Made by a program: the position numbers and the translations under genes. The notes beneath the pieces were generated by a model, which saw only the letters and a program-made list of their open reading frames with translations, was not told where the DNA came from and did no database searches. From an uncultured Pseudomonadales bacterium (GTDB lineage: Bacteria > Pseudomonadota > Gammaproteobacteria > Pseudomonadales > Azotimanducaceae), in the NCBI GenBank assembly GCA_943787425.1, contig CALSMJ010000001.1, forward strand, positions 1,291,271 through 1,355,270: a stretch of DNA of 64,000 bases. The letters are read 5' to 3'. Shown piece by piece: positions 16,725 through 26,947 of the stretch. Within the stretch, counting starts at the first letter, position 1, and each line of letters starts with the position of its first letter.

Positions 16725-17762
16725 TTACGGACCGTGAATCACGGCTGACCCGCTTGGTAATTCAAAGCGCATTAGATCTTCCGCCACAATGGATGGTGCG
16801 ACCACAGCTCGCTCAAAAAAGCCGGACACCACCCAATTCGGCGGTGACGGCACCAGGTGGTAGAGCACTAATCGTTGGATGCCAGCCGCGTCGGCGCTTG
16901 CCTGCAGACCGTCAAGACTTGCATGATAATCAGTAACATCCATTACAATTTTGGCAGTGCGATCCCGGCCAACATCGAGTGCGACCTTATGCATCACCTC
17001 TAAAACGGGTCGCGCCAAGGCATCATGGAACACCAGATCAGCGCCCTCTGCAGCGGCCCACAAGCTTGGGGTATTGACAGTATCGCCACTGATCACCACG
17101 CTGCGACCGCCATAATCCACTCGATAACCGAAAGCTGGATTAATCGGATGATGATCGACGGTAAATGCCGTCACAGTGAGACCCGCCTCGGAGAAGACCA
17201 CGCCGGGATCAACCGTTAGCGCCTTGGCTTGCCCACCTGTTTTTGGCAAAAAGTCAGCACCATGATGGGCAACCCGATAGTCACGATCGGTGTCGTAAGC
17301 TTGATTAAAGCCTGCTACCACTTGTTCGACCCCTCGGGGTCCATAAACGGCTAGCGGCTCGGTCGTGCCCGACCCTGCCCAACGACTCAAGTTAACATCC
17401 GGAATTTCGGCAATATGATCTGAATGCAAATGGGTTAGAAAGACGCCCTCTAAACGGCCCAGCGGTAACCCTGCTTGACTTAACCGGGCTTGAGATCCAG
17501 AGCCCGCATCAAAAATGAAAAAGTGTTGATCCGTTAAAACAGCGATGCAAGCTTGCGCGCGATCGGGGGCACTACCGAGCGGCGAGGCACTGCCACACAC
17601 TACAACGGTTAAGGTTTCAGCCGGCAGGGGTGACACCATTTGTGTTCGCAGGACGCGTTCGATTAGTGCTAAGGCAACGGTTTCAGAGCGCACCGCAACC
17701 ATTAACGTGGCAAGGCCTGCAACCAAGACACTCATCAAGATCAACCAAAATCGCTTACTCAT
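16725..17762 (-). CDS. Membrane-anchored MBL-fold metallo-hydrolase
   Basis: The 345-residue protein opens with a hydrophobic segment (ILMSVLVAGLATLMVAV), a signal anchor or lipoprotein-free export signal. The metallo-beta-lactamase motif HLHSDH appears near residue 135, with later zinc ligands in VISGDTVNT and VLYHLVPSP. It resembles the ribonuclease Z/arylsulfatase branch of MBL hydrolases. A GAGGTG ribosome site precedes the ATG. It is followed on the same strand by the LLM gene. Physiological substrate unknown. Confidence 0.85.
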   Translation of the reverse strand: MSKRFWLILMSVLVAGLATLMVAVRSETVALALIERVLRTQMVSPLPAETLTVVVCGSASPLGSAPDRAQACIAVLTDQHFFIFDAGSGSQARLSQAGLPLGRLEGVFLTHLHSDHIAEIPDVNLSRWAGSGTTEPLAVYGPRGVEQVVAGFNQAYDTDRDYRVAHHGADFLPKTGGQAKALTVDPGVVFSEAGLTVTAFTVDHHPINPAFGYRVDYGGRSVVISGDTVNTPSLWAAAEGADLVFHDALARPVLEVMHKVALDVGRDRTAKIVMDVTDYHASLDGLQASADAAGIQRLVLYHLVPSPPNWVVSGFFERAVVAPSIVAEDLMRFELPSGSAVIHGP

Positions 17763-17885
17763 ACAAACACCTCAATACACAAGAATCCCATTCAATTTAA
17801 GCCGCAACTACAGATGTCCGCTTAACCGGCCCGAACTCACTTCCCGACCTAACACGCCTACCGATTAGGCCTACTTACATCCTAA

Positions 17886-17937
17886 CCTAACATCCTGACC
17901 TAACATCCTGACCTAACATCCTGACCTAACATCCTCA
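17886..17937. repeat. Four tandem 13-bp repeats
   Basis: CCTAACATCCTGA occurs at 17886, 17899 and 17912, with a last copy ending CTCA at 17925-17937. The array lies in the ~300-bp gap between the metallo-hydrolase and enoyl-CoA hydratase genes. The rest of the gap contains no recognised gene. Confidence 0.9.
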
Positions 17938-18061
17938 ACGAACCTCCCTTCCTGCCTAGCCATCCGATCGATACAACCCGGTCGATTGCGGTACCCTAGC
18001 ATAATGAACCTCATTAAAATATACTCTCACCTCGCCGTCATCAGTTTAACAATTAGGACGC

Positions 18062-18844
18062 TTATTCACCCTTGAAAACCGGTGGGCGCTTTTCTAAAAA
18101 CGCCGCAACCCCTTCACGGTTATCGGCAGAAGCGTGGGCTTCGGTTTGGAGGTCCGCTTCAAGCTGCATCTGTTTGTTGAAATCGTTTTCCCAACTGGCC
18201 CAATAAGCTTTGCGGATTAAACCGAGCGACTTGGGCCCAGAGGCCAGCCGCTGCGCCATGGCCATTGAGGCCGCTTCCAACTCAGCCTCTGGAACGACTC
18301 GATTTACAAGCCCCCAACTGAGCGCCTCGCTCGCAGGCAACCGCTCAGCCAACATTGACAGCTCCATCGCTCGACCCCAGCCAATCAAGCGCGGTAAGTA
18401 CCAGGTGGCGCCACCGTCCGGCACCAAACCAATTTTGGCAAAAGCTTGTAAAAAATACGCGGAATCTGACGCCATCACGATATCCCCGGTCAAGGCTAAG
18501 CTCATGCCGACGCCAGCAGCAGGACCATTGACAGCGGTGACGATCGGAAAGGCTAAATTGCGCAACTTGTTCATCAAGGGGGCGTAGTGCGTTTCAAGCG
18601 CCGAGCCGGCGGGCGGCAGGTCTGTTGCCGCACCCCGCGCTTGTAGGTTTGCGCCTGCGCAAAATCCTCGGCCGGCGGCGTTTATCAATAAGCAGCGAAC
18701 GCCTTCGGTTTTTGCCGCTTTCGACACCGTAACGGATAACTGTCGAACCATCTCAGCCGATAACGCATTGAGCACTTCAGGCGCATTCAGCGTCACAACG
18801 GCGACGTTGTCTTGAATTCGGAGTAGGACTTTTTCTTCGGTCAT
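18062..18844 (-). CDS. Enoyl-CoA hydratase/isomerase family protein
   Basis: A full-length 260-residue crotonase-fold protein. The two oxyanion-hole regions are visible: GRGFCAGANLQ near residue 60 and NGPAAGVGMSLALTGD near residue 105. The segment KIGLVPDGGATWYLPRLIGW resembles the PaaG-type isomerases, where the aspartate takes the catalytic place of the glutamates of true hydratases, so an acyl-CoA isomerase is as likely as a hydratase. Ends ...EKRPPVFKGE, standard for the family. It probably acts in catabolism with the acyl-CoA dehydrogenases further on, but it is not in an operon with them. Confidence 0.9.
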   Translation of the reverse strand: MTEEKVLLRIQDNVAVVTLNAPEVLNALSAEMVRQLSVTVSKAAKTEGVRCLLINAAGRGFCAGANLQARGAATDLPPAGSALETHYAPLMNKLRNLAFPIVTAVNGPAAGVGMSLALTGDIVMASDSAYFLQAFAKIGLVPDGGATWYLPRLIGWGRAMELSMLAERLPASEALSWGLVNRVVPEAELEAASMAMAQRLASGPKSLGLIRKAYWASWENDFNKQMQLEADLQTEAHASADNREGVAAFLEKRPPVFKGE

Positions 18845-19184
18845 GGTGTTCTCGCTTCATAGTGGTCAGTAATCATTACAGCTGGACTTACGTCCAAGCA
18901 GCTTGGTGTCCGGATCAAGCCCAGTGCTTACGGCAAAAATAGCGCCTGCAGATTGAGTCTTTGTTAACTTACGGGATCCCAGCTGTCAAATCGAATGCTT
19001 TTATGGGCCACGCTCTTGGGCAGAAGACCTATCACAGTCGCCTGCTACCGTTAAACCGATTCGTTCAGGACTCGAACCGACCGTAACCGTCATCGATTTT
19101 CAGCGTACCCATTAACGGATCAATCACCGTCTACAAGACGCAACCGGCACAAGGTTTTAGGTGCTTGTTTCAGCCTGCAATGCC

Positions 19185-19262
19185 TTCGTTGCGACTTTTG
19201 AATTCTTCGTCGCGACTTTTAGTTTTTTTCGTCGCGGCCTTTAATTTTTCGTCGCGACGCTA
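19185..19262. repeat. Imperfect tandem TTCGTCGCGAC repeats
   Basis: Four copies of TTCGTCGCGACTTTT-like units start at about 19185, 19206, 19228 and 19248, separated by variable T-rich stretches (20-22 bp period). TCGCGA is itself a palindrome. They fall in the 599-bp gap 18845-19443 between the divergent enoyl-CoA hydratase and PhyH genes; I see no gene in that gap. They could be regulator sites or a neutral repeat. Confidence 0.75.
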
Positions 19263-19443
19263 ACCAGCCAGGCGAGCCTTTTAAAAGACTTTGAACCGAT
19301 TCCGCTTTTGCAGTACAACTTACGCTGCGTACTGCTGTTCAATCGCGATCGGAGCATATTTTTTACGGTGCAATAACCCGCTGTTTACCGAACGAAACGG
19401 CCCTAGACCCGATAGGCTGCAAGCAAAAAACCCAGAGCAAACC

Positions 19444-20448
19444 ATGACCCCGACAGAGAACACACCCATCACCCCATTAAGCATCGAGGAGCTCGCCTTC
19501 TTTAAACAGTTTGGCTACCTGATCAAACCGAAGGTTCTTAGTCCTGCGACCTGCAACGAATTAGTGGACCTGATGTGGCAAAGTGCGCCCGCCGCGCTCG
19601 ACCGTTTTGACCCCAAAACGTATCGCACCATTCCAAAATCCGAGTGGTCTGATGACAGCCTACGCTTTGTCCAGGACGATAAGTGGCAGTATCGAGCACT
19701 TGGAACCGACCAACCCTTAATCGATGCGATGACCCACCCCCAACTTTGGCAGTGGGGCGAGCAGCTTTTGGGCAAGGGAAATGTCCGGGCGCCCATCCCG
19801 GGCGGCGAGCCGATGGGTTCAAAAGGACCCGCTTGGCCGGGTGGGCCTGTTGACCCGCAGTATACCGAGGGCGTTCGGGGCATCTATGCCACCCTTCCGA
19901 ACCCGAGCCTTCAGGACACCCAGGACAGACTACACACGGACGGCCACCCGTTTCATTTTGGTTGGGTCTGCTTACTAGAGGATTGCCCACCGGAGAGCGG
20001 CGCGTTTAAAGTTTGGCCCGGTAGCCATCAACGATTTTATCCGCTGTTTCCCATGCCCTACGACCAAAGCAGAATTCCATTTTACGATCACCTGCCAAGC
20101 CACAAAGGCATCCTGCATCCTGCGTCTTATCTTGATGCGGTGACCTCCGTGGAAGCCGACACCGACCCCATTGATGCCTGGGGTGGTCAAGGGGATGTCA
20201 TTCTTTGGCATCATCGTTTGGGCCACATGGCGGGTCACCACAAAGGGTATCAGGCGAGTATTCGACAAGCGCTGTTATTCGACTACAACCACATCGATTT
20301 AGATGCCATGCGGTGTGAGCCAACGCCTGCCGACATGTGGCAGCACTGGGGCCCAGAATTACGGGCGGCAAATGTGGCGACCTTTTCGGACGCCTTGATG
20401 ACCGCCCAACGGCTCAACGGGGCGGTGCCGCAACCCGGAAGCCGGTAG
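19444..20448 (+). CDS. Phytanoyl-CoA dioxygenase (PhyH) family Fe(II)/2-oxoglutarate oxygenase
   Basis: The ATG at 19444 gives a 334-residue protein starting MTPTENTPI; an upstream in-frame start at 19291 adds a segment without family features. The early FKQFGYLIKPKVLSP is typical of PhyH N-termini. The metal-binding facial triad is likely H-x-D in LHTDGHPFHFGW and the distal His in ILWHHRLGHMAGHH, with a downstream Arg in SIRQALLF for 2-oxoglutarate. Such enzymes hydroxylate lipids or small secondary metabolites in the cytosol. Substrate unknown. Confidence 0.87.
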   Translation: MTPTENTPITPLSIEELAFFKQFGYLIKPKVLSPATCNELVDLMWQSAPAALDRFDPKTYRTIPKSEWSDDSLRFVQDDKWQYRALGTDQPLIDAMTHPQLWQWGEQLLGKGNVRAPIPGGEPMGSKGPAWPGGPVDPQYTEGVRGIYATLPNPSLQDTQDRLHTDGHPFHFGWVCLLEDCPPESGAFKVWPGSHQRFYPLFPMPYDQSRIPFYDHLPSHKGILHPASYLDAVTSVEADTDPIDAWGGQGDVILWHHRLGHMAGHHKGYQASIRQALLFDYNHIDLDAMRCEPTPADMWQHWGPELRAANVATFSDALMTAQRLNGAVPQPGSR

Positions 20449-20903
20449 CGCTCGCGTACTACCGTGGTTAACGCACGTCTTCTCTGGCGATCGATGGTCT
20501 AGCCGCCAAACGCTTGGACTGCAGCAAGCCACGTGCCCGCACTACCCAACGGCCCGCGCGTGCGCAAACAACCTTAGGGTAAAACCCCTTCTGCGTCGCA
20601 TGCCGACGCCAAAGCGCGACGGCCGGGCTGCGGAGGCTGGCGATCGCGTCCGCTTTAAAGTCCTCACTCGCGAATACAATCCAAAGCAAAATCAACGGGC
20701 CGTGCCCCCGCCTCAACCCGGCTTGTGCAAGGGGCGAAGACCATCGATGTTCGTAATAGGGCGGAGTAATAGCGAGTCGTAATAGCGCTGGTAATACGGC
20801 CCGGGGGCTGACTAAAACACCCACCTTGAATTGGGGTATCCTAAAACCCACCACGGCCTGAGCCGGGCCCGTCGACTGATGCTCAACAATAGGACCCAAT
20901 CCG
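20449..20903. other. Gap without a recognised gene
   Basis: These 455 bases separate the PhyH gene from the isovaleryl-CoA dehydrogenase gene. Only featureless overlapping frames are present, and no clear terminator, RNA or repeat was found. The promoter for the dehydrogenase gene is presumably in the last 100 bases. Confidence 0.45.
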
Positions 20904-22076
20904 ATGATCACCCACTACCCTTCTTTGAACTTCGATCTTGGCGCAGACATCGATCTGCAGCGCGAGGCCGTTCAGACGTTTGCTCAGGCAGAGATCGCAC
21001 CTCGTGCGCAAGAGATTGATGCCACTAATAGCTTTCCCCAGGATCTTTGGCGGAAACTCGGGGATATGGGTTTGCTGGGCATCACCGTGGCCGAGACCTA
21101 CGGCGGCACGGGCCTTGGCTATCTCGCCCAAAGCATTGCCGTGGAGGAGATCAGCCGTGCCTCGGCCTCGGTTGGATTGAGCTATGGCGCGCATTCGAAT
21201 CTCTGCGTTAACCAGATTTATCGCTGCGGCACCGAAGCACAAAAACAGCGCTACCTGCCCAAGCTTTGCAGCGGTGAGCACGTCGGCGCGCTGGCAATGT
21301 CGGAGCCCAGCGCCGGCTCGGACGTTGTCAGCATGCAATTAAAAGCCGAAGCTGATGGCGATCACTTTCGGCTCACCGGCAATAAAATGTGGATCACCAA
21401 CGGGCCGGACGCACAGATCTATGTCATCTACGCCAAAACCGATCCGGCGGCAGGGGCCGGCGGCATCACCGCATTTATCGTCGATCGCGACACCCAAGGC
21501 TTTAGTCGCAACACCAAACTCGACAAGCTTGGCATGCGGGGCTCGAATACTTGCGAGCTTATTTTTGACAATGCGCTGGTGCCTAAGGCCAATATTCTTG
21601 GCCACCTCAACGGCGGCACCGCCGTACTCATGAGCGGTTTAGACTTTGAACGCACGGTCCTGGCAGCCGGCCCTGTTGGCATTATGCAGGCCTGCTTGGA
21701 CCTCGCGCTGCCTTACATCCATGAGCGCCAACAATTCGGTCAAGCCATTGGCGAATTTCAATTTATTCAGGGCAAAGTGGCCGACATGTATGCGGATTTA
21801 GGGGCCTGCCGCGCCTACCTGTATGCCGTGGCAAAAGCCTGCGATCGCGGCGAGGCGACCCGAAAGGATGCGGCAGCCGTTATTCTGTACACCGCCGAGA
21901 AAGCGACGCAAATGGCGCTTCAGGCCATTCAGATTCTAGGCGGCAATGGCTACACCAATGATTATGCGGCGGGTCGATTACTCCGCGACGCAAAGCTTTA
22001 TGAAATCGGCGCTGGGACCTCAGAAATCAGGCGGATGTTGATTGGCCGAGAACTTTTTAAAGAAACGCGGGCGTAA
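20904..22076 (+). CDS. liuA: Isovaleryl-CoA dehydrogenase
   Basis: The 390-residue length and the sequence fit isovaleryl-CoA dehydrogenase closely: [14 protein letters not shown] near the start, the FAD region [16 protein letters not shown] and [10 protein letters not shown], and the [19 protein letters not shown] segment that holds the glutamate acting as catalytic base in this subgroup. The C-terminal [13 protein letters not shown] and [19 protein letters not shown] are typical. The enzyme oxidises isovaleryl-CoA to 3-methylcrotonyl-CoA in leucine catabolism, passing electrons to ETF. The usual liuBCD partners are not adjacent. Confidence 0.92.
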   Translation: MITHYPSLNFDLGADIDLQREAVQTFAQAEIAPRAQEIDATNSFPQDLWRKLGDMGLLGITVAETYGGTGLGYLAQSIAVEEISRASASVGLSYGAHSNLCVNQIYRCGTEAQKQRYLPKLCSGEHVGALAMSEPSAGSDVVSMQLKAEADGDHFRLTGNKMWITNGPDAQIYVIYAKTDPAAGAGGITAFIVDRDTQGFSRNTKLDKLGMRGSNTCELIFDNALVPKANILGHLNGGTAVLMSGLDFERTVLAAGPVGIMQACLDLALPYIHERQQFGQAIGEFQFIQGKVADMYADLGACRAYLYAVAKACDRGEATRKDAAAVILYTAEKATQMALQAIQILGGNGYTNDYAAGRLLRDAKLYEIGAGTSEIRRMLIGRELFKETRA

Positions 22077-22255
22077 GCGCTGCAAAGCCCTAACCTTGCG
22101 CTCTTGGCCATAGAGACTTCAGCCAAAGAGGCCCTTGAGCGATTCAGAGCCCGCCGCAATTCAGGCCAAGCCTTCGCCTGCTGGAACGGTGTTTCGACCT
22201 CGGGCGCATTGAATCACCCCCGACATCTGGTGTCCCATAATGCCGCCCAGACAAT

Positions 22256-23395
22256 TCAGCTCGCCTGAAATTTCAAAGACAAATGATGGAAGCCTCGGAG
22301 CAAGTGTGACGGCACGCGTTCATTGAGGCCATCGCCTCGGGTGAGTTTCGGAAAGCGCGCAAACAAATGGGTCAACGCAATGCGTGCTTCTAAGCGCGCA
22401 AGGGGCGCGCCAATACAGAAGTGGATGCCGTACCCGAAGGTATGGTGATGGTTTTTTTCGCGCGTCAATAAAAACTCATCGGGTTGCGCATAGACAGCCG
22501 CATCTCGGTTGGCTGAACCCATAATCACATGAACCAACTCGCCGGCTTCTAACCTTTGGCCCTGAAAGGTGGCCGCGCGAGTTAGACGCCTTCTGAGAAA
22601 CTGCACGGGACCATCAAATCGAAGGATCTCTTCAATGGCTTGGTCTATTAATGCCGGCTGCTCGATCAATTGCGCGTACAAGTCAGGCCGATCGGCCAAT
22701 ACATTCAACAAATTGCCCAGTAAATTGGTGGTCGTTTCATTGCCCGCAATCAAGAGCAGCATACAAAAGCCTACGGCCTCGGCATCGGCCAAGCGCTCGC
22801 CCTCGAATTCTGCGTTCACCACCGCGCTGACCAAATCCGTGCCATCACGACCCCTTCGCTCTGGAATCAAACTCTGAAAATAGGCGTACATCTGACCAAT
22901 CTCAACCTCCCGATCCGCCATCGAGGCGCCGGCTAGGGTGCCCGTTAGCGCATCCGACCAGCGTTTAAAATCCTCACCCCGTTCAACCGGGATCCCCATC
23001 ATTTGGGCGATCACCGCAACGGGTAAAGGGGTGGTTAAGGCTTTAACAATATCGACCGATTCGCCTGCCGGAATGTCCGCCACCAAATCGCCCGCAATCC
23101 TTGAAACATCGCCCTCTATGGCCTTGAGCATCCTTGATGTGAACGCTTTGTTGACGATCCCTCGGAGCTGGGTGTGGCGCGGCGGGTCATCTGCCAACAA
23201 AGGCAAGGGCCCGGCATCGCCGCCCATGGCTTTAGAGGAAAAGGCTTCAGAGTCTTTTAACACCGCTCGAACATCATCGTGTCGCGTTAAGACCCAAGCG
23301 CCAGTCTCAGAGTCTTGCCAAATCGGTGCCTCTGCACGCCAATGCGCATAATGCGGGTAAGGATTATCGAGTAATTCTTCTGTGAAAAACTGCAT
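22256..23395 (-). CDS. Cytochrome P450
   Basis: A soluble bacterial P450 of about 379 residues from the ATG at 23395 (a TTG two codons upstream is also possible). Marks: I-helix LLIAGNETTTNL near residue 235, the K-helix EEILRFDGP, PERF-like region ANRDAAVYAQPDEF, and the heme-ligand loop FGYGIHFCIGAPLARLEA near residue 335 with the proximal cysteine. It requires external ferredoxin and reductase, not found in the window. Divergent from the damaged Rieske oxygenase gene, with which it may share regulation. Confidence 0.93.
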   Translation of the reverse strand: MQFFTEELLDNPYPHYAHWRAEAPIWQDSETGAWVLTRHDDVRAVLKDSEAFSSKAMGGDAGPLPLLADDPPRHTQLRGIVNKAFTSRMLKAIEGDVSRIAGDLVADIPAGESVDIVKALTTPLPVAVIAQMMGIPVERGEDFKRWSDALTGTLAGASMADREVEIGQMYAYFQSLIPERRGRDGTDLVSAVVNAEFEGERLADAEAVGFCMLLLIAGNETTTNLLGNLLNVLADRPDLYAQLIEQPALIDQAIEEILRFDGPVQFLRRRLTRAATFQGQRLEAGELVHVIMGSANRDAAVYAQPDEFLLTREKNHHHTFGYGIHFCIGAPLARLEARIALTHLFARFPKLTRGDGLNERVPSHLLRGFHHLSLKFQAS

Positions 23396-23714
23396 TTTCA
23401 ACGCACCCCTAATTGCAGTGCCCGATCGCTGATCGCTCGGTGACGTTCTAAAAATATTAAGTCTACTTTGAATTTAAAATCAAATTGGACATCAAATGGT
23501 GTCCACGCATTGCATGCGGCCACTGAAGTCACTGGGCAAATCAACATTTTCACAATCAGGATCAAGGGCAATCTGGACTAATTTTGACCTCAGCTCGAAA
23601 CAGGGTTAGGTATACAGTTGCCAGCCCGTCGCGGAGTAACAACCTGCCTCCGAACAGCCCAAGGCATCGATCAATTAAAGGCTCAGTTGAGCAAAATCGG
23701 AACGGAGACTCTCA
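23396..23714. other. Divergent regulatory gap, P450 / second Rieske gene
   Basis: This 319-bp AT-richer gap holds the promoters of the two divergent oxidative genes. I see TTGACC at about 23584-23589 and TATACA about 21 bases later, a poor spacing for a sigma-70 promoter. There is no gene or strong inverted repeat. Confidence 0.4.
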
Positions 23715-24995
23715 ATGGACGCGCAAGAAATACAAACCCTCAAAGCGCTCATGGAGTACGAAGCTGCCGCACCGCACCGCCCGCTTCCTTCCCCCCTCTG
23801 CCTGATCTTCCGGGCGGCCGGTATACGGATCCCGAATTTATGGCTCTCGAGCGCGAGCATATTTGGCGAAAAAGTTGGTTGCTTGCAGCTCATATCGATG
23901 AAATACCAGAACCGGGCTGCTTTTTACTCTGGGAGCAAGCCGACCAACCCGTGGTCATCGTTCACAGTGAAACGGGTCAGAGTCAATGCCTTTTACAATA
24001 CCTGTAGTCATCGCGGCGCGCCGGTTGTAACCGAAGCCAAGTGGCAGGAAACTACGCTTGACCTGCCGGTACCATGGTTGGACTTATAACCACGAGGGCG
24101 AATTATTATCGGTTCGTGATCCAGAAGATTTCAAAGACCTTGATTTTAGTTGTCGGTCATTGCTCACCAAGGTCCGCTGCGAGCGATTCGGCAACCTCAT
24201 CTTTGTGAACTTTGATCGACGATGCGCCCACTCTGCTCGACTGGCTAGGGCCCAATTGCCGACGAGTGGGCAGAGTTCCGATTCGATCGATGTCGGCTTA
24301 GCGGCCCGCCATCCGCTTCACGCTCGACTGCAATTGGAAAATTGCGATGGAGGCCAATACCGAGGTCTACCACGTCAAAAGCATCCATCCCTCGACCGTT
24401 GCGCCGATCCTGGACGACCGGCGCAACGTCAATACGCTGTACCCCAACGGCCATCATCGGATGGTCGCGCCGCGGCCGCAAGGCTCGGTGAAGTCAGCAC
24501 GCTTGCGCAAACAGCGCGGCGATCTGCCCGAAATCGAATCCAGCGTTGGTGAGATCGCACGTACCTGCACCCAATCCTATGGGCTATTCCCGAACTGGGT
24601 CTCGCCGCTTCAGCGCGATGGTGCCATACCTCCGCTGCTCGTTTTGGCCCAAGGGCATCGACCAGTGCACGCTCGAAACCTGGACCTTGGCGCCCGACTG
24701 GGGCGATCGCCCCGCACCCGATCTCTGGACCGAGGATCAGCGGCAAGACGCTGAGCGCAGGTGTTACTGCGAAGACACGGAGTTTGGCGCCTGGATCCAA
24801 AAGTCTGTTAACAGCTATGGCTTTAAAGGGGTGCCATTGAGTTATCAGGAAGCGCGCATCTATTACTGGCATCAAAGCGCCGATCAACTCATTGGGCTCG
24901 AAAATATCCCAGCGTCGCTTCGAGTGCCCCCCGTGATTACCGATGATTGGGTCTATCCAAACGACCCACGCCGCGCGGAACTCCCAGCGGACTAA
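23715..24995 (+). pseudogene. Rieske ring-hydroxylating oxygenase alpha subunit, broken by several frameshifts
   Basis: The gene starts at an ATG at 23715 with GGAG upstream, but its reading frame changes at least five times. Ordered fragments are clear: MDAQEIQTLKALMEYEAAAP; GRYTDPEFMALEREHIWRKS and EIPEPGCFLLWEQADQPVV; FYNTCSHRGAPV and CRYHGWTYNHEGELL, together giving the Rieske C-x-H...C-x2-H; FGNLIFVNFD; AMEANTEVYHVKSIHP with the iron-site histidines; then GIDQCTLETW to the TAA at 24993. The expected overall length (~425 residues) is kept, so no large deletion occurred. Either it is a decaying gene or the sequence is poor here; intact neighbours and similar shifts in essential genes favour the latter. 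Confidence 0.8.
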
Positions 24996-25045
24996 CGCCG
25001 CCCTCATGACGATCACGGCGGCGAGCGCTCGGTCTCCGACCGGGT

Positions 25046-25657
25046 TTATTGGTCCGCCAGCGCCCGCGCCACCGACGGCCGCGCCTGCATCATCTCGAAC
25101 CAAGCCGGGGCGCCCGGAATCAACGCCAGCAAATCAACCTCGATCACCGCTTTGGCCGCGCGATTGGCCAGTATGAAGGAAAAGAAGCCGACAATATCGG
25201 CGTAGGTCATCTCATCACCCTGTATAAAGGGCCCAAACTGCGTCAGTCGCGCAACGGCCGCGCAGCCTTTAGGCAGATCCCGCGCCAGGTCTGCTACCAC
25301 CGATTCCGCAACGGGCTTGCCGCGCAAGGCCCCAAAGCCGCGCCGGGCAACCAATTCAATATTCAACTCGATTACCTGCGCAATCTCTCTGACCTTGGCC
25401 TGCTCAAAAGCGTTACTGGGCAGCAGCGACGGACTCGGCGCCACCGCTTCCAAATATTCTAAAATCGCTATCGATTCCGCTAAAAAGCCGTCCGGTGTTT
25501 CAATACAAGGAATTTTGCCCATCGGGCTTTTCGCTAAGTAACCGGCATCCTGCGATGGCGGCGTTAAGACTTCCTCAAAAGAAAGTCCTTTCTCAAGCAG
25601 GGCGACTTTGACCATATTGTAGTAATTGCTTAAGGGGGCACCATAAAGCTTGATCAT
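25046..25657 (-). CDS. Glutathione S-transferase family protein
   Basis: The ATG at 25657, preceded by AAGGAA, gives 203 residues. The N-terminal thioredoxin-like domain starts IKLYGAPLSNYYNMVKVALLEKG and contains the cis-proline segment MGKIPCIETPDGFLAESIAILEYLE that binds the glutathione gamma-glutamyl part. The C-terminal helical domain ends ...ARPSVARALADQ. A soluble conjugating or isomerising enzyme; substrate class not evident. Convergent with the broken Rieske gene, and upstream of it on the same strand is the DUF2147 gene. Confidence 0.9.
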   Translation of the reverse strand: MIKLYGAPLSNYYNMVKVALLEKGLSFEEVLTPPSQDAGYLAKSPMGKIPCIETPDGFLAESIAILEYLEAVAPSPSLLPSNAFEQAKVREIAQVIELNIELVARRGFGALRGKPVAESVVADLARDLPKGCAAVARLTQFGPFIQGDEMTYADIVGFFSFILANRAAKAVIEVDLLALIPGAPAWFEMMQARPSVARALADQ

Positions 25658-25682
25658 TGGGTTTCCTTTTGGGTCGTCATTT

Positions 25683-26195
25683 TTAAGGGGCGGATGAATC
25701 CGCCGGATTGTTTTCTGGCATCCGCTGAGCGCCTGACGCCGCTTGTTCTGACGCGCCTTGCTCAGGCGCCCGCTGCCAAGACCGGGTTTGATACAAGAAC
25801 CCGACATGGCCGCGAACAAACAGGGTTTCGCCTTCTAACCAAACCGACCCTCGATACGATTTCCCGCTCTCTGGGTCAAAAATGGTGCCTTTTTGCCAGA
25901 CGTTTTTTTTGAGCGTGAGACCATTGATCACTTCCATCCCGATGACTGGCTGACCGCGCCAGTCGCCTTCACACGCCTCGCAAACAGGATTTTCTTCAGA
26001 GCCTTGATGCAAACTCTGAACATAACCAAACAGTTTCTCGCCTTTAATTTCAACCGAAACCGTGGATTGCAGGACCCCGCTTTCATCAAAGGTCTGCCAC
26101 AACCCCGTTGGGTCGGCGCGAACGTCTGCCCATAAATCAGTGCTCACCAAAAAGGCGATGACAATCATAATGTGCAACAAGGATCTCATCTGCAT
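25683..26195 (-). CDS. DUF2147 family exported protein
   Basis: A 170-residue protein with a signal peptide (IMIVIAFLVSTDLWA, cleaved near ADVRA) and AGGAGC seven bases before the ATG. The mature region has DPTGLWQTFDESGVLQSTV, an IKGEKLFGYV strand, CEACEGDWRGQPVIGM and YRGSVWLEGETLFVRGHVG, the layout of the DUF2147 family of small periplasmic beta-barrel proteins. An Ala/Gln/Pro-rich tail ends the protein. Function unknown. The gene lies 25 bp ahead of the GST gene on the same strand. Confidence 0.8.
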   Translation of the reverse strand: MQMRSLLHIMIVIAFLVSTDLWADVRADPTGLWQTFDESGVLQSTVSVEIKGEKLFGYVQSLHQGSEENPVCEACEGDWRGQPVIGMEVINGLTLKKNVWQKGTIFDPESGKSYRGSVWLEGETLFVRGHVGFLYQTRSWQRAPEQGASEQAASGAQRMPENNPADSSAP

Positions 26196-26472
26196 GGGTT
26201 GCTCCTGTGACTCGATTCGGCTTGATTCATTGTTTTGCTCGTCAGCGCCTGCGCCAATGCCTAAGCGGGTTGTTCCGAGTTTGGGCCATGCGTCAATCGA
26301 TCAAAACGCCCAATGGGGTCCCTTAAAACGGGATCCACCATCTCTGCCGCGCGACGCTTTTCCCTCATTCAACCCGTTACGGTCGTTACCGGTTCACGCC
26401 GCTCAATCCCGCGCTTGACGCTTCGCCGAGACCGATCGGCGCGCCTTTATCCGCAGGCCAATCTCCTCGGGC

Positions 26473-26947
26473 TTAGGCCTCCGGATTGGCATGGATCGGA
26501 TCGACCCAATATAAGCCCTCAGGATCTTCAACCACGGGAATATCAAGATTCACCACAACCGGTTCTTGGTTACTCCGGACCAAGACACAATGCAGCGGTT
26601 CATCCGTGCTGGCATTAATTTCCTGATGGGGCACATAAGGTGGAATAAAAATAAAATCGCCGGGGCCCGCTTCACAGACGAACTCGAGGGTCTCGCCCCA
26701 TCGCATCCGAGCCTTGCCGCTGAATAATATAGATGATACTTTCAAGATCACCATGATGATGAACGCCCGTTTTTGCATCCGGATGAATCTCAACGGTGCC
26801 CGCCCAGAGTTTCTCGGCACCGGCAGTTGCGCGATTAATCGCAGCCGCGCGGTTCATGCCTTCGGTTTGCGGCGTATTGATATCAAGATGTTGGCCGCTT
26901 ACAACTTTTACACCGTTCTGCCGCCAGTCATTATCTGAACTGCTCAT
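26473..26947 (-). CDS. Cupin-domain protein with one frameshift
   Basis: Two overlapping frames make one cupin of about 158 residues. The first (from the ATG at 26947, AAGGCA upstream) ends in the metal motif TGVHHHGDLESIIYII; the second carries SGKARMRWGETLEF and the second cupin motif GDFIFIPPYVPHQEINA. Deleting one T in the TATTATTC stretch near 26727 joins them without a gap. Histidines and glutamate of motif 1 and the histidine of motif 2 are all present, so the true protein is probably functional. Role unknown. Confidence 0.8.

Noticed and set aside
19291-19443. N-terminal extension of the PhyH protein
   Set aside because: The extra 51 codons are unlike the family and overlap T-rich intergenic sequence; the ATG at 19444 gives a standard start.
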